Assembly: GCF_000003815.2 (NCBI RefSeq) | Contig: NC_049996.1 | Location: forward strand, 18,136,018-18,200,017 | Origin: Branchiostoma floridae | Taxonomy: Eukaryota; Chordata; Leptocardii; Amphioxiformes; Branchiostomatidae | Length of the DNA: 64,000 nucleotides | Direction of reading: 5' to 3' | Part shown: positions 31,743 through 43,015 of the stretch, piece after piece | How the letters are laid out: every line of letters begins with the position of its first letter | How positions within the stretch are numbered: position 1 is the stretch's first letter | Translations under genes and position numbers: made by a program | Notes under the pieces: model-generated | Seen by the model: the letters and a program-made list of their open reading frames with translations, nothing else | Told to the model about the DNA's origin: nothing | The model's database searches: none

Positions 31743-34700
31743 ATGGACCACAACAAGTGTCCTCGCGCCTTGACGATGGACAACGTTTACGATCAAGCTG
31801 AACCAGTGAACCCCAACCGAGCAATACATGCTTTAAGTGTAGAAGACCAACAGCGTATAAGCGGGTCTCAATACGAGGTAGCGGAGCCAGTTAGGCTGCC
31901 CCCGCGGGATCTCGACGCTGGACCGGCGGCGCCCGAGAGCGGGTGTCCCCCGGGCAGGCAGGAGGGCGTGTACGAAGAAGCTGTGAGAGTCGTGCTTCAG
32001 CCGGGAGAAAGTGTGAGACTGGGTCCTGTTGGACATGGGGACAACAACCCGGTCCAGAGGAGCGCCCCGCAACCCCCAGGTCAGTTTTAGATCTTTCAGG
32101 ATGGATACACGTTAAGGCTCTCTTTCCACTAGACGGCGATCGCGCTGCGCTCTCACTGCGACCTAAATAACCTGCGTAAGCTTTGATTTTATACTGGGTG
32201 TACCATACAGCATGTAAAAGTGTGACTGAGAGGACAACAAAACACACAAAGTGTAAGAAAATTGTTTGTTTTCTATGCAATTCGTTGAGAGATCTGTCAA
32301 ATTTTAGGTCGCAGAGAGCGCGCGTCGAGAGCGCCGTCCTTGTGGGGATAAGGTCTACGTCACATTTATTACCTGGGGTACGCCAGGGCAGCTTTCATGA
32401 ACGAAAAGTATGATATAAAAGACACCAAACTACACAAGATGTAAAGAAAATAGTCGTGGCCACTGGGCATTATTTGTGTATATTCTTACGTAAGCATCTC
32501 AGACTATTTCTCGTTTCCACAAACAGCCCGGCCGGGCCCCGGTTTGGAAATGTGACGTATAAGCAGTATTTTGTATTCTGAACGGATACACTTTTAAAAC
32601 GTTAAAACTGCAAAGAAATATGCAAGCAATGTTGCGAACAGTCAATACCTAAAACATAAAAGGTATGTTGTGATCAACACAGATATGTTCTATTCGATTC
32701 ATTTCGTTTTATGATCACATTCAGAACATATGAAAAAATGAAACGTAAATCAACACATTTTTGGTAAGAAAAAAGTGACAGCAGGAATCAATATTTCCCT
32801 ACGACACGAAATGGATCATATCTAGTCACTTGACGGTGTTTTAGAAACACTGATGACGTAACCAGTGTTCACCTCTCTCAGGTTACGTCGTTGCCATGGC
32901 AGCAGACATATTACTTCCATTTATGTATCATTATCTTGAAAACAGGATCTTGTAAAAGGAAACATATTTCCTCTCAACAGCTTTTGAGAATAACTTCATG
33001 TGACAAAACATTTTTGCTTTACACTTTTCAAGTTTATTCTTAAACTATTCTTATGTAAATCGATTGCTGATTATTCTTTCCTCGCAACCGCAGCTGGCAA
33101 CAAATATTTCGTATGTTGCTGGAACGTATCTTCATCGAGACTGATCTGTATAACCACGGCAACGGTTGCGTTGGTAACGCTGGTCGTCATGGGAACGACG
33201 CTACTCACCAAAGGGGCCATGGTCATGGCAAGCCTGTACCACTCACAACAGGTGGGTAAAGAACCTGTTTATTGTTGCCTTAACATCTAATAGGTCTAGC
33301 ATTATATTACTAGTACATCTTTCATATCTAAAACCATCCAAATAAACAAGTTTGCATAAACTTATTTTGCCAAGTAAAACCATTTGTTCAATTAATAGAA
33401 AACGCCTTCTTCGTCGATCTCGACGGTGGTGACCATCTTACCGACTGAACGTGACACAACGCTGGCAAGTGAGCTCTCAAGGAAAACCTTCCTCCGAGCA
33501 CGCGCCCCTCTACCCCGCACAACAGCCATGCCTGAAGAGGAAACGCCGCCCCTGCTCCTGGCGGAATGGACCCCTGCATGTATTAACAATAGACCGGTCC
33601 TGTCGAACACCATTTCGAACCCCCTGTTCCATTTCGAACACCAAGTGGAACAGAGGTGTTCGAAATAGAACCATGATCGAACATTGGAAGGGGCTTCGGG
33701 ATCGGCCGATTCCGTACAGAATCTAATGAATCATTTAATAGCGGTCAAATTGTAATAAATTTCGTGATAGCGGAAGGTACGAACTTAAATTCATTGCTGT
33801 GTAACTCAAATACAATCATGAAATGGTATTAGACAAGAATTTACCAGAGACAACTTTTTCTAATCAGACAGGAGCTCCTGGTTGTAGTTGCATGTTTGTA
33901 ATTTGCACATATTAAACCCTGTAAACAAATGTAGCAAATCTCATTGCATAAATAAATGACATCTAACGTTATAGACACCCGTTGCTCCTTACTTAAATAT
34001 CTTTGCATTGTTCTCATTCCAGACGCTGTAACAGGCCTAGGTCGCCCGGACGGGATGGTAATACTACTCGGCGAGAAGGGCTCGGGGCCCGGGGAGTTTG
34101 AGAACCCGCGGGGGGTGGCCGTGTCTGCCAACAACGAGATATTCGTGGCCGACAGGTTCAACCGCCGAGTTCAAGTGCACGACATCAAGGGCTTGCACCT
34201 CCGGCAGTTCCCGACTGTCACGCCAGGGGGATACTTGGTGGCTCCGGAAGACGTCTCCATCGACGGGGAAGGCAACTTGTGGATAGTCGGGAAGTACGGC
34301 ACCAACAGCGTTGTGGTGCAGTACAGCAGAGATGGCCTGCCGCTGAAAAAGATTCCCGTGCGCACCGTGTCGTTCTCGCAAGGCATCGCCGTGAATCGCA
34401 AGAACGGACGCGTACTGGTGACGGACGGACAGTTCGGTGAGGTGTTGATTTTCTTCCTCCATGAAATATTCGTAAATTTCAGTAGTGTTTGTCTGTCTGT
34501 CCGTCTGTCTATTAACAACATGACTGAAGAACGTGGATTGACTGGTTTCATACTCTTGTTCTTAGTACAATGCTACACACCACTGTTGGCAGTGTTGCCT
34601 ACTTCAGGATCAATGTTGGTGACCAATCACGTCAGAACGTAAACTCGCGAGAGTTAAAGTCATGCGATCTTATCAACACGTGATCTTGCGGTAACGTGAC

Positions 34701-35276
34701 ATCAGCAATTGGTCAAACATGCCAGGCAGGCGACTGGTCGTTGAATTGAAAAATTTGATCCATATAACCAAGGAGCTTTTGATATAACTTAGTCAAGGAA
34801 GGAAGTTTAGCACTGTACTATGATTACTACCAACAGTGATGAGCTTTCATGATAAAAAATTGTTCGTTGCAGGTGAGGTGCTGATGTTCCGCCCAGACGG
34901 CTCGCTGGAGCGCACGTTGGGGCGACAGGAGGGGATGGAACACCCCTGGTACGTCACTACCAACACGAGGGGGGACATCCTCGTGTCAGACTATGACACC
35001 AACTACGTCTACGTCTACGACCAGTCGGGAGTGTTCCTGAACAAGTTCGGCGGACACTTCCGCCACCCGGAGGGCCTGTGCACGGACAGGGACGGGAACG
35101 TCATCGTGGCGGACTCGGGAAACCGGCGGGTGGAGGTGCTGACCAGCCGGGGAGACCATGTCCGGTACGTCGGTGCAGGTCTCGGGAAGCCTTCAGGCGT
35201 GGCTGTCGGGCCCACCGGGCAGCTGGTGGTCACGTATGGGCTGCAGAACATGGTGGCCATCTTCACACATGGTTAG
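31743..35276 (+). CDS. Single-pass membrane protein with NHL-repeat propeller
   Basis: Exons 31743-32079, 33094-33251, 33399-33579, 34023-34436 and 34873-35276 join in frame into 497 residues plus TAG. The N-terminal region (about 1-125) has no signal peptide and repeats a Tyr motif (NVYDQAEPVNPN, SQYEVAEPVR, GVYEEAVRV). One membrane segment follows (about 130-150, LICITTATVALVTLVVMGTT), then a Ser/Thr/Pro stalk, then about 270 residues of NHL repeats forming a beta-propeller: EFENPRGVAVSANNEIFVAD, LVAPEDVSIDGEGNLWIVG, HPWYVTTNTRGDILVSDYD, RHPEGLCTDRDGNVIVADSG, KPSGVAVGPTGQLVVTYG. Topology is likely type II with the propeller outside the cell. NHL propellers bind proteins or RNA; outside the cell a protein or glycan ligand is likelier (inference). 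A TATA box lies 100 bp upstream. The 33579 donor (cat/gtatta) is weak but is the only one that keeps phase. Confidence 0.88.
32357..32559. mobile_element. MITE, GC-rich-terminus family, copy 5
   Basis: acgtcacatttattacctgg at the left (worn); cccggccgggccccggtttg with gaaatgtgacgt at the right; inner gaacgaaaagtatgat shared with copies 3 and 6. Lies in intron 1 of the NHL gene. Confidence 0.8.
34437..34872 (+). other. Intron with matching direct repeats at both ends
   Basis: The intron starts gtgaggtgttgattttc (34437) and the following exon starts gtgaggtgctgatgttc (34873). The two segments match at 15 of 17 positions. If unspliced, the exon frame continues as FGEVLIF, almost the same peptide as the spliced FGEVLMF. 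Confidence 0.8.
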
Positions 35277-35467
35277 TTATAAACGAGAAACTCTGGGACC
35301 CGGGTGGATTGAACTGGATGGAAAGATCAAAGAAAAAACACGACCTTACAAAAATCCTTAAAGATCCAGAAACAACCTACCGGATTATAAAATGAAAATG
35401 GACTGTACCGGGCGATGGTGGTGACTTACGGACTAAAGAACATCGTGGCAATCCTCACACATTTTCT

Positions 35468-35630
35468 ACGTCACAATATCAAACCGGGGCCCGACCGGGC
35501 AGCTTTCAGGAACGAAAAGTATGATGTAAACAACACCAAGCTACACAAGACGTAAAGAGAATAGCCGTAGGCATATTATCATTTTTACGTTTACATGTTT
35601 ATTTTCCGGCCCCGGTTTGGAAATGTGACG
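35468..35630. mobile_element. MITE, GC-rich-terminus family, copy 6
   Basis: acgtcacaatatcaaaccgg at the left; ccggccccggtttggaaatg with tgacg at the right; inner gcagctttcaggaacgaaaa. It lies about 190 bp after the NHL stop codon and is shorter than its relatives at the right inner repeat. Confidence 0.8.
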
Positions 35631-35639
35631 TTAGCCTTA

Positions 35640-37610
35640 TTAGGACAGAAAGGGTTGACTAGCAAGGTCAGTAAGAAACAGAGCAGTCTGAAACACCTGG
35701 GAATGAATCAAATGAACTAAGAACAAAGAAAACACACTACCTTTACCGGATTTTAAAATGGACTAATACTGTGTCATCATGACGACTGGAATTGAATTTT
35801 AGTCTTAATGTAACATTGTTGTCTTATTATGTAAAGGTAGTAACTTATCTGTACATGCATGTACAAATGTATGCATCTCACAAATGTATCTCACAAATGT
35901 ATACACATTTGCATACAGGGACACCTGAATGATAGGTCATGTGGTAAAAGAATCAAATCAAAAATCCGACAGATCCTCTCATGATCAGTCGCACCGAACC
36001 TACCTCGAGAACACACTCCACTGGCAGGACATTGTTAACACAACCATGAGCTCATGAGAGGCATGATTTCCTGTAGCCTATGATCCACTGCTCACTGAGT
36101 CACGTGTTCTATCTGCATAACGTGACGTCACGGCAGCAGTGGATTGTTCATTCGTTCAGTCGAAAATTTGGGTGATTCCAATTTCCGTGTTGGATTTTAC
36201 AGTTTAAATTAAACTGAGTTCAAGAATGGCGATACTTGGAACGGGCTTCAGGAGTCAAACCAGACATAAAATGTATTTGCTCCTGACATATATTCATATG
36301 ATTTATTGGTACTTTACAGGGCTTAAACCCTCTGAAAATGGCTGTAGATCCCATCAACCCCCTAACTTGGCCAACTTAATTGTTAACCCTAAGTCAGCGC
36401 GCGCACACTAACCGTTACCACATTCAGAAAAACTTCTGCCGGAGCATTTATTTAGCGCAACACGTGACAGTGTGGTTCAGGCATATCAGTGACAGCGGCC
36501 TGTAGGTTTGATGACTACTATTTTCATGGCTTTTCAACCTATTTTAGTCATTGTCATTGCCTAAAAGTTAGTGGCTAGTGATAGCACCAAATGGCATCTC
36601 TATCCCTTATATGATTTATGTATATGCTATTTAAGTAACTTTAATTTGGTTTTCTAACAATTAGTAATGTGTAATTTGCATCCTTGTATCTTTGATCTAA
36701 GTGATGTTAATGTCTATTGTTCAGGGGTTTCCCCAAGGCAGTCGATACTAGTATGTTTTCTATGGTTAACCAAACACTCCACCCAAAAACGTCTGATGAA
36801 AATTGACTTAGCATAGAATGGATATTCTTGACTTATATATAAATACCATTATATATTGACCTCATGTACAATGTAGTCAAGTGCCCATATTATGATGATG
36901 CCCATATTATTCCTTTCATTTGCAATGTAGTGCATTTGTAGAAATAATGTATTGTACATATCTTAATTAGTCAATCAACTAAACTTTACTATGCCCAACA
37001 TTGTAAATATAGTACAAATATAGTTCTAACTCACTTATGCTATTATTTGTCTTATTACCCCTACCCTGCTCTAAATATAGTGAAACGTGTTTTATTATTA
37101 TGCGTGTTTAAGGCTTAGGGTCTCATGCATGTAGCCACGCACTGCAAGAGGCACTTTCTCTCTGACAGCACTTGACCGCACAACTCAGAACCTCCGCCCT
37201 GGTGCGCAGCTATCGAACATTGCCTGATAATTTCTTCACTCACAAACAAACGTTCACCAATCAAACGGGAAAGGTGCAGTCTGTATCCCAAGGTACTTAA
37301 ACCTAATCGGAAGTAGAATTAACACCCATTATGAGATGTCCTAGCTCTCTGTCCGGAGAACGATTGGCGTCACACCGTGAGACCGTTGCTTTTCGTCCAT
37401 GTTAGAACAGCTCGAGGCTGTCCCGTCCCGGCCATTATTTGCCTAACTTAGGGCCCTTAAGCAGGCCTTTAACTATAGCTATTGTGTTCTGATTCTTGGA
37501 CAATAGTACATGATCAAAACGCGAAGGGAAAAAGCAATGCACACGACTGTTTCTTCATTCTTTCCTTTTTTTCCAAAAGAGGCTCCTGGCTTGACAGTGC
37601 AGCATATAAA
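35640..37610. other. Intergenic between the NHL gene and the second P450
   Basis: No exon-like frame. A short tandem (aaatgtatctcac) at about 35866-35905. The phrase cataacgtgacgtcac near 36116 recurs in part at 63354 (cataacgtgacatcac), suggesting a worn dispersed repeat. Confidence 0.4.
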
Positions 37611-40600
37611 CTAACGCTCTATTGCAAGAAGCTGGAACGGATGCGGCATAAACGTCAGCCCAGGTATCCCGTCAGTGTTTGGGGGAGGAGCGCCCACTGG
37701 CGTCTTGAAGGTGAAGGACTGCAGCAGGGTCGAGAAGAACAGGAAAAGCTCCATCCTGGCCAGCTGCTCACCAAGACACACGCGGCGGCCTGGAAATAAA
37801 GAATGCCCAGTGTTAGGATCAGGCATAAATGAAACAAGTGCTTTTAAAAAAGCTGGCATTTTGCCAATGTTTGCGTGTGTGAACGTTTTTTTCTAGTTAT
37901 TAGATTGTCATAAATAGAACAGAGTAACTAAACCTGATATTGGCGCATGGAGAGATTCACATATGTGCCTGAGCTGCAGCAGATCTAGACGCCACCTGTT
38001 AAAATTTGCGTGAACTGCAGCAAATTTCACTACACATTGCCTGTTTTTGAGTGAGCTCTGTTGCGGGGCATTTTTAAGTTTTTTTTTTTAATTTTTATTT
38101 CTATTCGGCAAAAAAACGAAGCGGCGAATCCGCTAACCAAAGAAATAAATTGGTGTGGCCAAATGGATGTAAAAATTAGTATTTTAATGGATGTAAAAAA
38201 GAAAAAAAAAAGTTGAAAAAAATCTACCTCCCCGGATTCGAACCGGGTGCATTGGTTTAGAATGCGTAAACTTTACCACTGCGCTAATGCGAACATGTTG
38301 AAGAAAAGCCTCAAATGTTTGGCATGGATTGAACAGGTCCGTTCATCTCAACATCACAACGGCGACTACACTGGCCAGAAGGCATTTTGCGACTGCAAGT
38401 CGCAAAATGCAAAAAGAATAGAAAGTATGTAACAATCACTGTGGTGACATACGTGTAAGTATAACATAAGCGGCATGATAATTACCTCCTGAAAAGGGCA
38501 TGAACGACTCGGGCTTCTTGATGACGTTCCCTTCTGCGTCCAGAAACCTTTCGGGGTCAAACCGGTCCGGGTCAGGCCAGTAGGCGGGGTCCATGTGGGG
38601 TGACGTAAGCATTAGCTGCAGTAGGAAAGACCCTACACTAGTAGAATTAGTTGTAAAAAATTACCTTTCTCCATCGAGGGGGTTTCCGCACCCCCCTGAA
38701 ATAGTGGTATCGTCGCCAGAATGGTGTTTTCAGCCAAATGGGCCAATCCAAGGGCTCTAATCAGGGGGGTGTATCAAAAGATAAGCCGTATAGAAATTCT
38801 TGCCAAGGACTTTGCCGAGACTGGATGTAGTAGGCTATCATTTGAAGGTAAGTTTGTATGGCTTGAACTTTTTATTCTTGAGATAATTGCATATTTGTTT
38901 CCTCAACTCTCCCATTGGAAGGCATATATTAGTGGGTGAAATTCTAATGTCATCGTCTCCCCATGTGGAGGGAGTACATGTTCATCATCACCTGGGGCAA
39001 CCAAGGGGACAATGAGGCCACAAACACATTTTCTAAAAATAAAGCTTCATTTGTAAGGATGAACTTGAGGCAGATTCACATTGACCTGACTAGAGGTGAC
39101 TTGATCACCTGTATCTACCAGGGAATGAAGGAATTATTTCTGCAACGGTACAGAAAGGTTGTGAAGCCCTATAGTACACAGATTTTTTTTAGCTAAAATC
39201 CACTCAACGTAAAATGAGGATAAGCCAAATATAGAAAAGGTCAGATATATAAAAAAATGCCTGTTGACGAAAGAACATGTAAATACTGTACAGTGATAGA
39301 AGTGGAAGATGGACTACATTTCATCTGTCAATGTTGACAATACCATCCTGAGAGAAATAAACTATCCCTAGAAATCTACAAAATTGTTCAAAACTTTTCA
39401 CATCTTAACGACCAACAAAAACAATCTTCTTACTTTAGTTGTCCAACAAGTTTATCTGTAAAAATATTGGACAATTCATCTCCCACTGCATAAAGAAAAG
39501 AAGTAGAATACTCCAGAAAGTTTAAGTGCACATAGATTTAGAATAGATATCATTTGCCTTTTATTGTGTCCATATATTTCATTTTCATTCTTTGTTAAAG
39601 TATACCACTGCATATTGTATACCACTCTCTTACTTTGAATTTAGCCTTTGGGCGGGATCTTGCAATTAAGTCACCTATATGCAACTATAAGTAAGTATAT
39701 GCAACTCATCATACCTGAGTTCCCTTAGGAATGTCATAACCCTGCACTTTGACCTCCTGCGTGGTGGCGTGACTTGCAAGAGGAACAATCGTGCGGATCC
39801 GCATGGTCTCCAGCAGGCAGGCATTCACGTAGGGCAGCTGGGAACGGTGGGACAGGGCGGGCAGACTCTCACCAACAACGGCATCAAGCTCCTCATGGAC
39901 CTATTAAGATGAAATTACATCAAAGTACCTTATGCATGCAAGAAAATTAAGAAGATCTAGGATCTTCTTAATTTTCTTTGCTATCTTTGCTCAGTCCTCC
40001 AGAACTGACAGAACCACACACTGAAACAGATAATTGTGAAGAACATATATATAGTATTACCTTATTTTGGACGTCGGGGTTCAAGGTCATGTAGAGTAGA
40101 CTCCAGGTCAGTGTGTTGGCGGTTGTGTCAGTTCCTCCGAGGAAGAGATCCTGCGCCATGTGAAAAACATTCTCCTCCGTCAGACCCTCCACCTTTTCCT
40201 GCTGTTCCAGCTCCAGTAAGCATAAGTCGAGGAAGTCTCGTGGGTTCTCGCGATCCAGGTGTTCGCGATGGCGAGATATCTCCTCCCTCATTACATTTTT
40301 GACCTTGGAGCTAGCTTCCAACGCTTTGATGATAGGTCTATTCACTGTGGCATATAAATGAGAATGATTATACAGAACTGAATTTTTTTCTGTGACAAAC
40401 TAACACCAACTTTGACGCTCCACTGCAGTACCACAACTTGTTGCCAGGAGGCCCATTTAATATCAAACTTGACCTTCAGTTTCCCAACCCCTACATAACT
40501 ACCAAATATCATGCAAAACGATCCACAGTGTCTCGAGTTATCAGTTATCAGCGTCTCGAGTTATCGAGTTATCGCGCACACACTCGCACCGCTGCAGTGC

Positions 40601-42455
40601 CGACGAAAAGTGCCAGGTGAACCGTTTTCAAACAATACCTCCGTTCCTGCAGCCGCTAGTCAGATACCAAATATCATGAAATTCTATCCACAGCTGCTCG
40701 AGCTATATGCAATTGACCTACATATTGGGACACAAAAAATTTTCTACCCAAAATATAACCTTCTTGGCAAAGGTAAAGATATTCTGCAAAGGATCAATTC
40801 GACCTACCGACAGGAACAAACCGTAGCAAGGGGAAAACGGAGGTGATGTGCCCTGCTCCGAGTTCAATTGATATCGTGGCAATCGCTTTAGTGAGCTCTC
40901 GGAACGTTTCATCCTCGTAGTCGTAGCGCTTCCCGAACGCCATGGAGCAGATGATGTTTGCAACCGCCACTGCGACGTCATGAGCAATGTCAAAGGGCTG
41001 TCCGTTGTTTTCTGCAATCTGAACAGAATTCGTTTGTCGGCAAAATAGAGCTTATCCAGATGGAAATGGTCTTATAAGGTGTTGGTGACCTTGTACTATG
41101 TACAGAAGGGAAAATGTGATTGATAATCAAACTTATCGACGTATTGATCATTGAAATGCATCCAGTACTATGACAAAATAACTGGACAACAGATGTCAGG
41201 ATACTACAATGTTCATCCGTTGTTTTCAGCTTACCCTGTTTCTGAGACAGCTCGCTTCCTCTCGGATGCTGTCCTCGATGCTGCCACGGCCGACCCTCAT
41301 GCCCAGGTTCTTCAGGACGGTGGTAGCAAACCTCTTCTTCTGTCTGAACCCGGAACCCCAACGTGCAGAAATAATGTCTACGGTAGCAAAGAACATGTCT
41401 TTAACATGTAATTCTATAAATATACATACGTGTCACACCTTCATCGATGTAACTGTTATACCGCTGAGAGGACACTGCAATTTGGTGAAACAGAATAGAG
41501 CACACTGAGGTCAGACAAGTCGTACGATTTTCAGCCAGGCCACGATATCGATAGAACCCAAAACAAGCGCTATCCGTCACTAGACAGGTTACAACGGGTC
41601 CTCTACTGTCTCTAGAATGCCCCACTTTTCTGTTATGATGTAGACCTGTCGTATTTTAAACACTTTTCAGGGTTCGAAATACTTCTTTCTGCATACCTGC
41701 ACTGGTGCAGGTAGCATTGACATTTACATGCACCAGACAAATTTACCTGCACAAATTTACTGAATTCAGGAAGTACAAGTATGGATCATACTAAAATTGT
41801 TGAACTATTGCTATTTTTTTATTTCATACTTAATAGGTGGTAATAGTGAATGCATCTAATAACAATCCACATACATCTACATCACAATCATATAACATGT
41901 ATATATAAAACCCAGTACATAGACCAGTGCAGGTTAGGTGCAGGTAGATACCAGAAATACCTGCACAGTTCCAATTTTATCTGCACTAACCTGCACATGC
42001 AGGTGGTATTTCGAGCCCTGCTTTTGTAATGCAGAAAGATACAAAGTAAACAGAAGTTTACCTTTTCCGAAACCAAATATGGCATCAAACAGGTAGTAAA
42101 ATGGCGACCTGGACGCGAACAGCTCGGACCTGTCCACGAGCGCGTCCTTGACGGCAGTGTAGCCGTTCAGAACCACCACATCTTCCATCCCCATCCTGAC
42201 GGTGAAGACGTCCCCGTACTGCCGCCTCCACGCCGTCAGCTTGAGGAGAGGTGCTCGGCCCAAGGCGAGGAGGTGCCCGAGAACAGGCACACGTCCTGCC
42301 GGGTAGGGAGGTAGGTTTCGGGACCGTGAACGATTGAAGACGACACATGCCAGGAGGAAAGTCGAACAGAGGACAAGAAACGTCTGCAGAGTCAGCTCAG
42401 AAATCTGCAAAATCTCCTGGACGGAGTCAGCTATCCACTGGACAGCACCGGTCAT
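37611..42455 (-). CDS. CYP2-like cytochrome P450, complete (508 aa)
   Basis: Minus-strand exons 42455-42062, 41377-41235, 41018-40808, 40344-40061, 39900-39715, 38615-38486 and 37789-37611 join without frame breaks into 508 residues plus stop, the normal CYP2 length. Visible parts in order: membrane anchor (about 20-40, [20 protein letters not shown]), hinge [19 protein letters not shown], helix C with ARWGSGF, I-helix [13 protein letters not shown] (about 318-328), K-helix ETMR (375-378), PERF (427-430) and the haem loop FSGGRRVCLG with the ligand Cys at about 454. It should be an active ER-bound monooxygenase using P450 reductase. Substrate cannot be read from sequence. It is a close paralogue of the P450 at 21766-26550 (nearly identical [19 protein letters not shown] stretch), in opposite orientation. 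Exon 40344-40061 is continuous where the paralogue has an intron. Confidence 0.95.
38224..38294 (-). pseudogene. tRNA-like sequence, probably a pseudogene or SINE head
   Basis: Minus strand: ttagcgcagtggtaaag resembles a tRNA A box and D-arm. An anticodon-like stem gcatt/aatgc encloses a 7-base loop, and cccggttcgaatccggg is a perfect T-arm with B box. The two ends (gttcgca and ggaggtag) do not pair, so there is no acceptor stem. A T run follows, fit to stop RNA polymerase III. Lies in an intron of the second P450. Confidence 0.55.
38960..39500 (+). mobile_element. LINE 3' fragment (RNase H and C-terminal zinc region), decayed
   Basis: Plus-strand frames give [18 protein letters not shown], like the GNExAD motif of LINE RNase H domains, then a region [21 protein letters not shown] like the Cys/His cluster at the C-terminus of jockey/I-type LINE proteins, followed by a stop. 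It lies in the long intron between P450 exons 39900-39715 and 38615-38486. Clearly inactive. Confidence 0.55.
41668..42020. mobile_element. Terminal-inverted-repeat element, cagggctcgaaatac type, copy 1
   Basis: About 353 bp from cagggttcgaaatac to gtatttcgagccctg, flanked by similar cttttn sequences. The ends look like hAT-family termini. The inside is built from repeats of acctgcac/gtgcaggt. No coding frame. In intron 1 of the second P450. Confidence 0.65.
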
Positions 42456-42849
42456 TTTCTCACCTTGACGGACAAAAATCCTTGGTGGAAGCTAGAGGCT
42501 TGGGGACGCCGTCCATGGTCGAAAAGCCACACACTGTTTGCTATAGTTATGATTGTTGACGATGTGTGTCGGCACCCTTTCGAATACGATAACCCGTTTT
42601 TCAAGGTCTCAGTTCAGTCCTTCTAACTCCTGGAATAGTCTCGGGCCCCTGAGAAAGCAAGGCCGCAGAGAGAACAGAGGCAGGGGTAGGGAGATGTGGG
42701 TTGGTGAGGGCACGATGGCGTTCACCTTGGGTGTTTGGCCCCCTGCCAAGGTCACTAGACACCCAACACTGACTCGTACCAACAGGGAGTATCAGGTTTC
42801 CAATGAAGCGTGTTTTGCCTAAGTCTGTAGCATTTATTTACTCTGCAAT

Positions 42850-43015
42850 CAGAGGTTTAGGCTCCGACTGTTTTCTTGGTCATTTTTATCGGGCTTTCTA
42901 GTTTGCCGTGTTCTTGACGTTAGATCGGCATGGTTGTCGGAAGTCAATAAACATGACAAAATAGAAAGCCCGACAAAACCGACTAAAAAAAACAACAGCC
43001 GGAGCCTAACCTCTG
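42850..43015. mobile_element. MITE with ~50-bp imperfect terminal inverted repeats
   Basis: Left end cagaggtttaggctccgact ... cgggctttcta; right end tagaaagcccgac ... agccggagcctaacctctg. 166 bp, no coding frame. Lies upstream of the second P450 start on its strand. Confidence 0.75.

Noticed and set aside
38224-38294. Functional tRNA gene
   Set aside because: A and B boxes and a good T-arm are present, but the two ends cannot pair into an acceptor stem.
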